Source of the DNA: Austropuccinia psidii
Lineage: Eukaryota; Basidiomycota; Pucciniomycetes; Pucciniales; Sphaerophragmiaceae
Assembly: GCA_023105745.1 (NCBI GenBank)
Contig: JALGQZ010000003.1
Coordinates: 47,448,196-47,512,195, forward strand
DNA length: 64,000 bases
Direction: 5' to 3'
The notes beneath the pieces were generated by a model that saw only the letters and a program-made list of their open reading frames with translations, was not told the origin of the DNA and made no database searches. Every line of letters begins with the position of its first letter. Positions within the stretch are counted from its first letter, which is position 1. The translations under genes were made by a program, and so were the position numbers. Positions 23,351-34,599 of this stretch are shown here, piece by piece.

Positions 23351-25435
23351 ATGATACCACCTCATTCCAAAGAGTTTGGATTTCCAAGGGATTATTCCTT
23401 ACAAAGAGAAACCACCATCAGTTGGAATAGAGGCCTGGAAAAGAGAGAAGTTGAAGTTGTTCAAAGTCATAATACATGGCAAGATGAACCTTCCTCCACC
23501 TTACAAGATGGCTTTCAACAGCAAACCTCCAGAGCTGGCTTGCATAGAACAGTTTGTTCTAACCCATCAAATCTTCCAAGAACTTCTCCAATGGAGAATG
23601 GCAGACAGGGAATTAAAACCAGATTTCCACTACAAAGAACTTGTAGAAAGTATTCAGAAGATTTCCCTCAAAGAGATATTCCTCAAAAAACTTATTATAG
23701 AAGAGAAATAGAACCAGAGATTAGATAATTTGACCCTCTCAGGCTCATGAGGACTGGTAACCCAACCAGACTCCCTAGTGGCTTCAAGCCACTCAGGCAC
23801 CAGCAGATCAGTGACCAAGAGTCACTATACTTTCTAATCCAAGAGAGAATCCAGGAGAGGAAAAGGATCATAGGGCAAGAACAAGAATTATTTCAAACAA
23901 AGGCAGAAAGAGTCAGATCCTATGATCCAGAAATTGTTGGACCTTTTGCAAGAAGTACAAAGAAACAACAAAAAGTTTTAAATACTTCTAATGCAGCTAG
24001 CAGCCCTATGATAAGGAATGATATCTCCACTCAGATGAAACACAATGTTGTGATACCTGAGAGTACCAGAAGTAGTAATACTCTATGGTTACAACTTTCC
24101 CAACTTTTAGAACAAACTCAAAAAGATTTTGAAAGACTACATGAAAGTATTTCAAGGTTACAAGAGGTTTATACCTTACAAACCAAAACTATTCCTAATC
24201 TTCAAGAGGACTACACTGAATTTTATAAAGCCTCAGAAGATACCAAAAGAAGACTAAATTAAGTCTTAGGGGAGAAAAATCACTGCAAAAGGGATAGTGA
24301 ATACCTGGATCAAGATATTGACAAATTGTTCAATTTCTGAAAAAAAATGACACCCCAAACACAAGGGAATGTTTCTGGAAAAGCTCCATACCACCAAGAA
24401 GACATCAAAACAGATGCCTTGTTGGAGAAAAAGCCAATATCTCAATCACAAGAAAAAGATGGAGAGAAGATGACTTATTCAGAGAAGGAAGCATTAAAAC
24501 AGCTTCCCGATGCTTCAAGTTGGCCCACATTCTCTGGCATAGGAGAAGATGATCATATGGGGCTCATTCATTATATTGATGGACTCTTCACTGATGTACC
24601 AAGTATACCAGATTACTGGATTACTGCAAGATTAAATACAGCTATCAAAGGACATGCTAGTATTTGGTACACACAAATGAAAGAAATTGATGGCAGAAGA
24701 AACTGGCCATGATGGAGGAGCCAAATAATCCAAAAGTACAGAAATGATACATGGATATGGCAGAAAACCCCCTCATTTGGAAATGATAGAAACACAGTGG
24801 AAAAAGATCCATATGATTGGTGTCTGAGACATTAAAAAAGGCTAATAGCCATTGACCGGCACATAAAAACAGAAATGAGAAATCACAAACTGTTGACCAA
24901 ACGACCAGGAGACTTAGAACATGCAGTCAAATGCAGATGCTGCAAAGAGTCCACCTTGGATGAAATATCCAATACTTTGCAATAAGTAAGGATTAGAACA
25001 TCTATTGGTAGATAAAATAACCATAGTACTGGCTATAACAGGGAGAATCCAACCCCAGAAGCCAAAGAAACTCATCATTCAGATTCTGAAATCACAACAG
25101 GATTTCACAACTGAAAATCACCCAATAAGTATGCAGACAATTCTCCCAAAGACAGTGAATAGGTATTTGCATGAGAGGAAGAAACAAGAAAAGACCAAGA
25201 AGGTCCTGAATCTGACTCTGATAGTGTGGGGGATGTCTGTGGAAATAATTTATACAGTGAACCCAACCCCATGACAAATATTGTGTGTGATTTAAGAACC
25301 ATAGAACAGCAAAAATTGGTTCAGTCCACTCCAAAAGGAGGAAATCAATGACCACACATCTGGATGGGTTGAAACATAAGCCACCAGACAGGGAGGGTAT
25401 GACCACAAGAAAGTTGTTAGCTTGAGGTAACATGA
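23351..25435 (+). pseudogene. C1 Gag (frame Y) with capsid
   Basis: The ATG at 23351 (MIPPHSKEFGFPRD) aligns with the F2 Gag start. Open runs are 23351-23728 and 23747-24262 (ELFQTKAERVRSYDPEIVG, then a coiled coil), followed by the capsid block from 24347 to about 24990: WPTFSGIGEDDHMGLIHYID, VPSIPDYWITARLNTA, HASIWYTQMKEIDGRRNWP. A Trp codon is TGA at 24711. The zinc knuckle and acidic linker after 24990 are badly frayed. The frame ends where pol is deleted, near 25435. Confidence 0.75.
23376..23711 (+). pseudogene. C1 overlapping X frame
   Basis: An open 111-codon frame overlapping Gag in another phase. It matches X of F2 (51757-52457) in order: the hydrophobic leader, TLPFTLQF-type region, FQELLQWRMADRELK (compare LFQWSMDNKRFN), and IQKISLKEIFLKKLII (compare KICLREIDFKDLMLI). 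The conserved 3' splice AG that should precede it reads AA at 23369-23370, so C1 probably cannot make the spliced form. Confidence 0.55.
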
Positions 25436-25484
25436 ACCATAATAATACCTGAAATAAGAAAGGAAAGTCTCATCAATGATGAGC

Positions 25485-25503
25485 CTTTTTTAGAGGGAGG
25501 GTA
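25485..25503 (+). other. C1 polypurine tract
   Basis: CTTTTTTAGAGGGAGGGTA lies directly before the 3' LTR and is shared with F2 (57525-57542) and F1 (27219-27237, minus strand). Just upstream the last codons of pol (RKESLIN-type end, homologous to the F2 end before 57518) survive. Confidence 0.7.
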
Positions 25504-26922
25504 GGTCAGCCTGTGACTCAAAACCAGAGCACAATCATGACAGCCAAATAACATAAACCAATGGTGAAGCCAAGATACCACCAAAACATGGGGCTGAGCC
25601 AAATTAACTCAAAAAGTATCAAAAGAAAGAGGAAAATCACCTCTTTCCAAATATACAAGTCCCATAATCATAGGACCAAGAATAACAAAGCTATTCCTGC
25701 TCAAAGCTATTGCTGAGTGTAAACCTTAATTTTAACCTCTCATCTGAAATCCAGAGGATTAAGCTTAACCCCATCAAATGGGTATTCAAATTGAAGCTCA
25801 AAATCAGGGATATCCAGTGGTACTAACCAAAATGAGCTAGCACCAGAATTACAGAAGTTATGACCAAAATAAGGTCAAATAAGGGTGAATAAAATATTCA
25901 CCTCTCATCTAACTTCTACAGTTTTAGTTTGAGATACCTAAAGTAGGGTCTTTTTAGAGAGAGCACAATCAGGGCTATCTACTGGTGCTATTCATTTCCA
26001 CATATCTTATCTAGAACAAAAGATATGGAGCAAACAAGTTTCATACAGTTTTTGGACAAATAATAAATGTGTACAAGAAAGCTTGTACATGGCATAACTT
26101 TGCCACACTCAATGATTACCATACCAAATGAGGTACCATTGTGTAGATAGCATCCAGGAGTACACAATGAACCAATTTTGAGCTCAATATCTTAAAAACT
26201 GACAAAGGTATAGGAGCTTTAAGGTTAGAATCCCACAGTTTGACCAATACAGCCTTACAGTGGGATACTATCCCATAAATATTATTATGAGGTGTCAAAC
26301 AGAAAAAGAAGCTTGTTCATACTTCAATAACTTATATTTAAGTCATATACAGAGGTCCATAAAGGTTCTGTACAGCTTCTGACCTGTCAGAAGCACCAGA
26401 ACACACCTGTGAACTCCATTGGTGAAAATGTTCACCCTGTATAGTGTAAGAATGACTACTTGTGGTTCTAAAACCACATTTCCACCCAATAATAGTCTGT
26501 ATTGAGTGTGTATAATCACAAATCAGCCCACAGTAGTGAGAATTTTCACTCTGTGGTCGTGTGCAGAGGTAAACCACCTCCCACTACCCCAGAACAAGAT
26601 TAAAGCAGGCTTCGCCTCACCAGCAAGCTAATCCAGCATCCTGTTCTTGGTATTCTTACGTGGTATAAATTCTTAAAAGAAGTGTTACAGTTAGAATTTA
26701 ACAGGTTATACTTTCAAATTAATTATTGTACGGTTTGTGATTGTAAACCAACAGGCAAAAAATGCACCCAGGGCTATCAGCAGCACTCACCATCACTAAG
26801 TTCATTTAGTATAGCCCTTTTTACACTCTATTATGTTAATTATCATCTTTATTTTCGGGTCACACTCAGAGTTATAGCTTTTTTTTGTTGTTGTACAGCT
26901 ATATCATAGAGTCACCCTGACA
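25504..26922 (+). repeat. C1 3' LTR
   Basis: Same length as the 5' LTR (1419 bp) and clearly similar throughout; the first two bases have changed from TG to GG. It ends CACCCTGACA at 26922, followed by the GGTAT duplication. Divergence between the two LTRs shows an old insertion. Confidence 0.85.
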
Positions 26923-27125
26923 GGTATGGAGCACCAAAAGAGGTCATATTAGTTGGAGGTCCTGAGTTTGGGAAGGAATTTCAAGATGCAATAAAAAGCA
27001 GGAATAAGGATAAGGGTAAAAAGACCCTACTCCCCTGAGTCATAAGTAGTTATATAAAGGGCACATGTACAATTTAAAGATGCATTGGTGAAGGCGTGTG
27101 GTGTAAACAGCTCAAAATGTAATAA
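26923..27125 (+). pseudogene. H1 integrase core, second part
   Basis: With the C1 insertion and one GGTAT removed, the H1 frame reads CRYGAPKEVILVGGPEFG across the junction. This is the strand carrying the second catalytic position of the integrase core. Further on, QFKDALVKACGVNSSK (27075-27120) is the helix after the catalytic Glu region. The usual VDGG Asp reads VGG here, so the catalytic residue is lost. The gene ends abruptly at the F1 LTR remnant. Confidence 0.72.
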
Positions 27126-27132
27126 ATAATTA

Positions 27133-27237
27133 CTTGTTTAGGTGGTATTTTTCTCTACCATTGGTTTATGGTATTTTTCTGTCATGCTTGTGCTCTGGCT
27201 TTGAGTCACAGGCTGATATACCCTCCCTCTAAAAAAG
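27133..27237 (-). repeat. F1 3' LTR remnant and polypurine tract
   Basis: On the minus strand a CTTTTTTAGAGGGAGGG tract (27219-27237) precedes an LTR start TATCAGCCTGTGACTC (27218). Only the first ~86 bp of the LTR match the 5' LTR; the match stops at about 27133 in a ccacc.aaac block. Confidence 0.75.
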
Positions 27238-28145
27238 GTGCATGATTGATGATGCTGTTCAGCCCTCCTAGAGGCTCTGAATCTTCTGAGGTGAAGGTTA
27301 TCATCTGCTATGGCATCTTCTTCCAACCATTCATCATTATCTGCTGTTTGGTTCTTGAATCTAACAAAATATTTTCTCTGTTCTTTACCATTCAGTCTAC
27401 TCTTCCTGTCCTTGCTCATCTTTTTAAGAGGGCCAGGGGAGCCCTAAGCCCCCACTATGTCTTTCAGGGTGTAGTTCTTGTTCCTGGAGGAGAATTTATT
27501 GTTTCATGTGTGGAAGTAGGGTTTGACCAAACTCACTGAGAATACTGGGTTTCTTCTAGAGAATCTTTGTGTAATTCTATCATCTACTGCATTTCCCCTA
27601 TCAATTTCATGATAGTGAAGGGTCCCACAAATGAGTCTCTCATTTTCTTTGGTCACTTCAGGTTATTGAAGTTGAGTGTAGATACTAAACCTTGGTCCCC
27701 TTGTCTGAAGTCTGGTTCCATGTGTGTTTTTCCATACCTCTGTTTGTTGTATTCTTGAGCCTCAGCAATGCATTTAGCAGCTGTATAACATTATCTCTTC
27801 CACATTTCATGAAAATCATTCTCTGTGGGATGGATAGCTAGAAGATTTTTCCTTAAGTGATCCACAGGCAATAGGGGGTTCCACCCTTTTCCTACAAGTG
27901 AGGGTGATTTGCATTGTGGTAGAGTGCTGGCTGGTGTTTTCAGCCAGTTGGACTTCTAGTGGAAGTGTGGCCCAGTCATGGGTATATCCTTCATGGTCCT
28001 TATATTCCATGCCATATGCAAAGAATCATCTGATTATTTTCTTCATTTTCTGCATAATCCTTTCAGCTAAACCACCTGTCTGTGGATTGTGAGCTATGGA
28101 AAATGCAAGTTTTTTGCCAAGCATGTCATAGAGTTTGGTCCAAAT
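27238..28145 (-). pseudogene. F1 integrase C-terminus and chromodomain-like tail
   Basis: Frames on the minus strand give YGMEYKDHEGYTHDWATLPL (28010-27816 ORF), the MEPDFRQGDQGLVSTLNFNN strand near 27700, RDSFVGPF near 27640, and the tail NGKEQRKYFVRFKNQTADND with DEWLEEDAIADDNLHLRRF at 27240-27400. Several stops interrupt it. F2 has the intact order at 56628-57518. Confidence 0.7.
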
Positions 28146-28757
28146 TTATGATGTAAATTTTGGGTCCCTATCCCTAAGGATGATTTTAGGGAATCCACAT
28201 GTGAATATGTTGTTATTCCACAATGACAGCGCTTTATCCATAGCTGTGTCTTCCTTGTGACATGGTAGGCACCTTAAACCTTTACGGTACCTATCAAATC
28301 TTACTAGGAAAGTATTGAAGGTTTCCTTGCCTCCTGGGACTAGTCCTGTGCCCCAGTCCATCTTAATGGTTTTCCATGGCCGTTTGGGATCTTCTATCCA
28401 TTGAAGCGGCCCATATTTATTCCCATGCTTTATATTTGCCTTCTGGCATCTTTCACAAGTGTTGATGTATTCACTCAACTCTTGTTCCCATTGGGGCCAC
28501 CAAGCGGTGCTTGCTACCCTCTCTTTGGTCCTGTATTCACTCATGTGGCCCATGTAGGGGCAGTCATTACATTCTTTCAGGATCAGGGAGATGTGGTGCC
28601 TGTCTATCACTGTGAGGGAACTAGTATTCTTCTTCCTGTGATAGAGTAGTCCATCTATAAGGAAAGCTTTATTGTCCGTATAGTCCCTCAACCAGGGCTC
28701 CTCTAACTGGGATTCCAGTTTTGTGCTCCTGTATTTCTTTTGAAGGAGTTGTAACAT
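28146..28757 (-). pseudogene. F1 integrase zinc finger and core
   Basis: A 203-codon frame. The HHCC finger is intact: His in DRHHISL, His in YMGHMS, Cys pair in NTCERCQKA. The core follows with [12 protein letters not shown] (first Asp), [18 protein letters not shown], and [12 protein letters not shown] (second Asp). The third catalytic residue lies just past the stop, in QTGGLAER near 28110. This is the best-preserved integrase N-half in the window. Confidence 0.78.
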
Positions 28758-28894
28758 TATTCTACACTGTTTCTTTTTGGCATAGGTTTGGGTTATTGAA
28801 ATGGAAAATTTGTTATGCAGTTCTGAGGAGCTTATTCCAAATATGGGAGTTTGTGTCCCTTCTGGTTCAGTGTTACCACTGTCTGAGATACCAT

Positions 28895-29539
28895 TTATGG
28901 TTCCAATTCAGAAAATATGAAGTTCTTTCTCCTGTCTCTTTTGATGAAATGGATAGGAATTTGGGTAGCTACTTCAGGGGCATAAGCTTGGTTGATTTTG
29001 TCATTGTCCAGTGGCCATCCACTAAGCCCATCTGCATTGGTGTGGCTTTTGCCTTTTTTGCATACAAGTGTCATGTTACTTCTATACTTTTGAATGGATA
29101 TTTGACACCTCAACATGTGTCTTTTTGTATTATTCATGTTAAGTAAAGACTTAAAGGCTGTGCAGTTTGTGTAGAATTCAAATACTACACCGTCCAAGTA
29201 ATAATGGAGGTTTTCTAGAGCCAAGACTAAATATAAGGATTCAGTCTGAGTGGCTCCATACCTTTCCTCTGAATCTTCCACTTTCCTGGAGATGCAGCAT
29301 ATTAATTCCTCCTTTGGTTCACCGTCCACAATTTTTCTTTGGTCAAGGGCTTCTCCTAGGGGTTGACTACAAGCTACATCTATATATAAGCTTAACGGTA
29401 GTTCAAAGTCAGGTAATATGAGGACAGGTGCAGTAGTGAGTTGATATTTGATCCTCTCATATGCATCCCTCGTTTCCTTGGTAATATAAAAAACTTCATA
29501 TTTTGAACATAACTTGTATAGACTACTTCTTGCATCCAC
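28895..29539 (-). pseudogene. F1 RNase H and linker
   Basis: A 214-codon frame: KYEVFYITKETRDAYERIKY, then the RNase H strands (LPLSLYIDVACSQPLGEAL with the first Asp, CCISRKVEDSEERYGATQTE with the Glu, FYTNCTAFKSLLNM where the Asp is Asn, [12 protein letters not shown] with the final Asp) and the linker to integrase ([18 protein letters not shown]). One catalytic Asp, in the usual YTDC strand, is Asn. Confidence 0.75.
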
Positions 29540-29637
29540 TTGATGTTCTTTTGTACTGCTTTTTGCAGTACTGCTGCTACTTTGTTTGGATCTATAGCCT
29601 GGGTAAGGCCTGAGATTTTATGTCCTAGTGCCAATAG

Positions 29638-30256
29638 TTATTGTTGGCCACAATTACACATTTTAAGTGAAATTTTCAGATCAATGGGTGTGGATTTACT
29701 AAGGACTCTGTCTATGTACTTCAAATGTTCTTCCCATGTCTCTGAGTATATAATGATATCATAAAAATATGCCACCATCCAGCCTTCCAATATTTCTTCT
29801 TGAAATATTGTGCCCATAATCCTTTGGAAATGGGCTGAAGCATTTTTTATTGCAAAGGACATTCTAGTGTACTCATATATGCCCATAAGACATGTAATCC
29901 TGAGTGGCTTCATGGATTTTGTGTACTCCATTCTGGTGAAACCCTTTCATGCAATCCATTTTGGTTATGTATTTGGCTTTTTCCAGCTTGGCCAGGGCAT
30001 GAGGTATCCTTGGTATAGGGTACGTATGAGCTTTTGTGTAGTTATTCAGGGCTATGAAATCTCCACACAACCTGGATTTTCCATCATGAAAGTTGATAAG
30101 TAAATGAGTGGTGATCCCCACTATGTCATTGTGTCCTATCTTCCTGATAACATCCATATCTAGCAATTTATTGATGTGTGTTTCAATGTTTTTCCTACTT
30201 TCCAGGCTTGCTGTATATAGAGGTCTTCTGAGCATGGGTGGATAAGGTCTTTCCAC
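29638..30256 (-). pseudogene. F1 reverse transcriptase
   Basis: Two overlapping frames (29873-30256 and 29638-29931), frameshifted relative to each other, cover ERPYPPMLRRPLYTASLESR, LLDMDVIRKIGHNDIVGITT, DGKSRLCGDFIALNNYTKAH, MKGFHQNG, and FAIKNASAHFQRIMG. The active box reads YFYD near 29757-29770 instead of YIDD. The protein is non-functional. Confidence 0.78.
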
Positions 30257-30663
30257 ATCGAGATAAAGTTCTATATCATGGGATCTGATCTTTCTTAGAG
30301 GTTCATGACCATTGGAAAAGGCTGGTTCATTTTTCCTCAGTATTGTCAGTAAACTAAGTTTTCTTTACTGTTGAGGTTAGCACTGAATTGGCTCTCTTTA
30401 AATTCATTAAGCCATTATTCTAGAGGGGTTTTGGTTGGAAATATGGCATATATCAAGTGTTAATTTCTTTTTCATTGATTGTACCTATGGTAATGTGGCT
30501 GCTTTCACTACTGTAAATGTCAATTTCATAAAGACTTTGGTATTCTATTCCCAGGAAGAATGTGTGGATGTGAGCATCTTCAAGCACTACAAATCTGTGT
30601 TGATTTTGATATTACCTTTCCTATGGGGTATGATTATCTCTTTGATAATGGTCCCAATGGATG

Positions 30664-31053
30664 TCATCTTTCCTGATGCACTCTAAATGTTCTTTGCCTT
30701 GGTTGATAATAGTTTCTTCTCACAATTGTGAAGTGGATGTCAAAGTATTCTCTGGCCACTATGGAGCAGCGTCCACCACTATCAATGATCGATGGGTGTT
30801 GAGCATTTTCAATACATACAGCCATTGTTGTGGCTGTCCCATGTATATATTCCACTCCTCTGATTGTTGTGACTAGGAAGGTCTGTGCATCTTGTGTGTG
30901 TTTACACAAGTTTTTGTATGTAGTATCTTGTGGAATTGCTGATTCCAACTGTATATCCTGAATTTCTAGTTTTATTTCCTCTTGATACTCCACTAGAAAT
31001 TCCCCTTTTGGGTCTTGTTCATATTCAGAGTGTTCTCTGATGGCATCACCCAT
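30664..31053 (-). pseudogene. F1 aspartic protease
   Basis: A 129-codon frame with the pre-protease linker (QDIQLESAIPQDTTYKNLCK), the strand GTATTMAVCIENAQHP, and the active site SIIDSGGRCSIVAREYFD, with DSG intact. The C-terminal half of protease follows toward 30300 in broken frames. It aligns with F2 53808-54452. Confidence 0.75.
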
Positions 31054-31636
31054 AGATTCTGATTCATATTCCTCTGTTGGGATTCCTCCTCTGGAGCTTT
31101 TTCAATTGCATAGACTTTTTTTTGCCTTTGGCCAGTTGGTAGCATAGTGGTCTGTTGACCCACAATTTTGACAAGAGTTTTCCTTCTTGGTCACTTATGC
31201 CACTCTTTCCTTGGGTTTATCTTTGATGTCCATCCTGAAGGTTATTTCTCTTTGAAACAACGGCTTTTGTCTGGGGAATATTTTCCAATATTTTTCCTTT
31301 TCCTCACATCTTGTAAGGTATTTGCAATTTCATCTAGAGTGAAATTCTGGTTCCATCTGAATTTCATTGGATGCTCTAGCTCTCCTGGAAGCTGTGTCAA
31401 TAGTTTGTGATTCCTCATTTGAATTTTCATATGAGGATCAATTGCTTTAAGCCTTTTCACTATCTAAGAAACCACTCATAGATCTTTGGCAACAGAGTGC
31501 TTATAATTTTCAAATTACATGGTCTTTTGCCATATCCAAGTACCATGGCTGTACTTTTGAAGAATTTGGGGATTCCACTATGGCCACTTTCTTCTGCCAT
31601 TGATTTCCTTCATTTCTCCGTAGGATTCCAAGATTC
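31054..31636 (-). pseudogene. F1 Gag capsid end and zinc knuckle
   Basis: Includes KRLKAIDPHMKIQMRNHKLL and LTLDEIANTLQDVRKRKN-type capsid sequence (31242-31460). The nucleocapsid knuckle CQNCGSTDHYATNW near 31150 has Trp in place of the last Cys. Upstream near 31600 the frame passes directly from the Gag start to a GEMKEINGRRKWP segment, so about 1.4 kb of Gag present in F2 is absent. Confidence 0.68.
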
Positions 31637-31704
31637 CTGAGGTGTACAGGGGACATATTAGTGTTTGCAAGAATTAAACAACTTTATGTTCTTAAGGTAA
31701 TTAC
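31637..31704 (-). other. F1 gag-leader intron containing the Gag ATG
   Basis: Donor GTAATT at 31704, branch-like CACTAAT, Gag ATG at 31656-31654, acceptor CCTCAG ending at 31637. Length is 68 nt and ATG-to-AG distance is 20 nt, both identical to F2. The preserved layout in a separately decayed copy supports a real intron. Confidence 0.6.
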
Positions 31705-32585
31705 CTTTTACTTTGCCTTGTACAAATCTGTTTTCTACTGCTTTGGGAAAATTGCCTTTGAAAGTTACAACAAGGTAATTAATGTAATTTTTCCTGTAAA
31801 AGGTATCAAGGTTGGTTTACTTTGTATAGAGACAGAGCTTTGTGGTTTTCTACTCCTTTGAGTCACAATTGTTGTCCAATTCTTGGTGGTGATGAGGCTT
31901 TCACTGTGCCGTTTTCCTTTCCCCCCTTTTCCTTTGGTTCTGAAGGGATAACTGGTGTACTCCCTTGTGACTTGGTCGCAAGTGGGATGAATCTTTCTTC
32001 CACCAGATCAAAGTAAATGAGGAATTATGTTAGTTAAGACTTCTTAAACTTCTGTTTTCAAATCTATGAATAGCCTCTGGGAAATATATTACTATATTAT
32101 GCCTCTTTATTATGATATGTTAATTGGAATTAACAATTAAATGTAAAAAATACTGCTTTCTGGATGGATGGTTTACAGTTTGTATCCCAATATCTCACAG
32201 ATTAACTTGTAATTAACAAGTGTAATCTTATTAGTGGTAACATTATGGACAATTGAAATTATCAATATGGGCAACCATGCCTCTGAACTGTTATTTAAAG
32301 TACTGGGGGTTCTTTTCAATTAAAAAAGAATTTATGAAGTGTTTTCATATCAGAAACATGCCCAAAATAGTCTAGTGGTGATTAGATCATAATTGAACAA
32401 TTTAAAAAAGCAATAAAAAAACACTGTGGTATAATATGATGTAAACTTAAAAAAAATGATATATGAGATGTTATATATTATTTTCTAATACTTTACGCCT
32501 AAAAAAAAGAAAAAATGATATTAGAGGAGAAAAATAAGAGGAAAAACTCACTCTCACTCCAAATTTAGTCAAAAAAACTTTAAAA
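31705..32585 (-). other. F1 X exon 1 remnant and untranslated leader
   Basis: 31705-32015 aligns with the F2 exon 1 protein (RSRKPQSSVSIQ-type and KPTLIP segments) with stops. 32016-32585 is AT-rich leader without recognisable features. Confidence 0.5.
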
Positions 32586-32605
32586 ACCACAGCCAGGCCC
32601 CAATT
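32586..32605 (-). other. F1 primer-binding-site region
   Basis: Minus strand AATTGGGGCCTGGCTGTGGT directly after the LTR end, sharing the TTGGGG...CCTGGC core. Confidence 0.6.
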
Positions 32606-34012
32606 TGTCAGGCTGAGTTTATGATGAAGTGGTAAATATATGTATGTAAAACTTGAACTCTGACTTTGACATGGATATTTAAGTTTAAAAAGGGTTATAT
32701 TAGATAATGTAAGGGCTTTACTATGAGCAATTGTGGTGGTGAGTCCTGTTGAAAGCCCTGGGTGCAGTCTTAGCAGTTGGGGTACTATAATAATAGCTAC
32801 AATACACTAATTAAGGTAGACCTGGTTCTTTTCCAAGAGTATAACTTTTTTGGACAACTGTACTATGTAGTGATTCAAGAACAGGATGGGGATTACTTTT
32901 CTGGAAGAGAAAAAGACATTCTTTTATATTGAAATGGGGTGGAAAGGTCCTCTAGACCATCCACATAGAGCAAGTGAAGATTTTTCACTTCAAAGTATTG
33001 TGTTCTGGTTTTCACAAGGCCTGTATGCTCTATCTTGGGCTCAGATTTGGCTTTGAAACAACATCTTGGCAGGTTTCCCCAATACAGGGTGACAATTTTC
33101 ATCTGGGGACCACACTGCCCTCTTTCAACATATATGACGCATAGAAAGATGTATAGAGGCTGTATCTGACCCCAGTATTGAATGAGATATGAGGTATTTA
33201 AGCATAAAAAAGCTTCTTTGTCTATTTGAAGCCTCATAATCATAGTTATGGGATACTGTCCTACAGTAAAGGTGTGTTGGCCAAACTGTGGTATTTTCAC
33301 CTTAAAACTGCTATGACTTTGTCTTTTATTGAGATATTTAGCTAAAAATTGGTTCATTGTGTAGCCCTAGATGCAATCTACACTATGGTACCTCATTTTG
33401 TATGGGTAACATTGAATATGTCAAAGTTATGCCATGTTCAATTTTGGTTATCCATATATATGATCTTCTCAAAATTGGTATGGAACTTGTTTGCTTCATA
33501 ATTTTTGTTATAAATGGGAGAATGGATGGCAGCATCAGATATCCCTGATTTTTCTCTTTCCAAAATGACCCCACTTTAGGTATCTCACACTAAAACTTTA
33601 GCAGTCAGATGAGAGGTGAATATTTTATTCACGCTTATTTGACTTTATTTTGGTCATAACTTCTGCAATTCAGGTGCTAGCTCATTTTGGCTGGTACCAT
33701 CGGATAGCCCTGATGTAGAGCTTCAATTTTAATACCCTTTTTCCGGGGTTAAGACTCTTCCTCTTGATTTCACATTAGAGGTGAAAATTAAGGTTTATGC
33801 TCAGAAACTCCTTTGAGCAGGAATAACTTTGTTATTCTTGGTCCTATGATAATGGGAATTCTTTATTTGGGGATAGGTGAGTGTCTTATTTTGTTTGATA
33901 CCTTTTGAACTTTTTTTGCTCAGCTCCATGTTTTGGTGGTATTTTGCTTTACTATTTGTTTGTGGTATCTGGCTGTCATGCTTGTGCTCTGGTTTTGAGT
34001 CACAGGCTGACA
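32606..34012 (-). repeat. F1 5' LTR
   Basis: It begins on the minus strand with TGTCAGCCTGTGACTC at 34012 and ends AGCCTGACA at 32606, 1407 bp. It aligns over its length with both LTRs of F2 and C1 and keeps the AGAT...ATCT inverted repeat near 33044-33068. Confidence 0.85.
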
Positions 34013-34599
34013 GAGAGAGGGATGTGGTATTCCATACCATTTCTTCCAAGCTTCAAATACACAATATCAAAGCTCAAGATTCAATTAAAAAACTATTATA
34101 TATATATAAAGAGAATAAAGTTCAACAGTGAATAACAAAAATGAGAATTTGGACAGAAGAAGAAGAGAATTATATAAGAATATCAAAAATAAGTATTCTA
34201 GTTGTATCTAACTCAAATCTTCCTTATAGCGAGATATAAAATTCATAATTCTATAGATATCATTGTATAAAAAAAAATACTATACACACCATATGAGGTA
34301 CAGATATATTTTTAAAAGAATTCAACCTTTTCAAATATTTAATACAAGTTAGTATGTGTAAGATTCAATAAGTCATACAATTACTCTTAAAGCATCATGT
34401 TTTAGATTTCTTTACATAAAAAACACTTGTATATAAGCTCAAATAATGCTACATAACCCAATTCCCACTTAAACTCCCATAACCAACCATTTCTAATATA
34501 ATTTACAAATTGAATTTTAAATAGAAAAATAATCAATTAAATCCACCCCATGGCTGTGCAGAAGAGAAATAAGGTCAGTACAGATAAGAAGAAAGTTTT

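Larger units (their letters stand above)
20935..26922 (+). mobile_element. C1, gag-only LTR retrotransposon
   Basis: Two LTRs of 1419 bp each (20935-22353 and 25504-26922) enclose 3.15 kb. A perfect 5 bp duplication GGTAT lies at 20930-20934 and 26923-26927. The interior holds a primer-site region, a tandem repeat, and a decayed gag with its overlapping frame, then jumps to the last few codons of pol and the polypurine tract. Protease, RT, RNase H and integrase are absent. It would have depended on F-type enzymes in trans. Confidence 0.88.
27133..34012 (-). mobile_element. F1, Gypsy element with truncated 3' end
   Basis: Complete 5' LTR at 32606-34012 (minus strand), full pol order down to a chromodomain-like tail, a polypurine tract, then only about 86 bp of the 3' LTR before the sequence turns into H1 integrase. 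No target duplication can be checked because the left end is missing. Gag has lost about 1.4 kb near 31637. The RT box and zinc knuckle are mutated. Confidence 0.82.
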
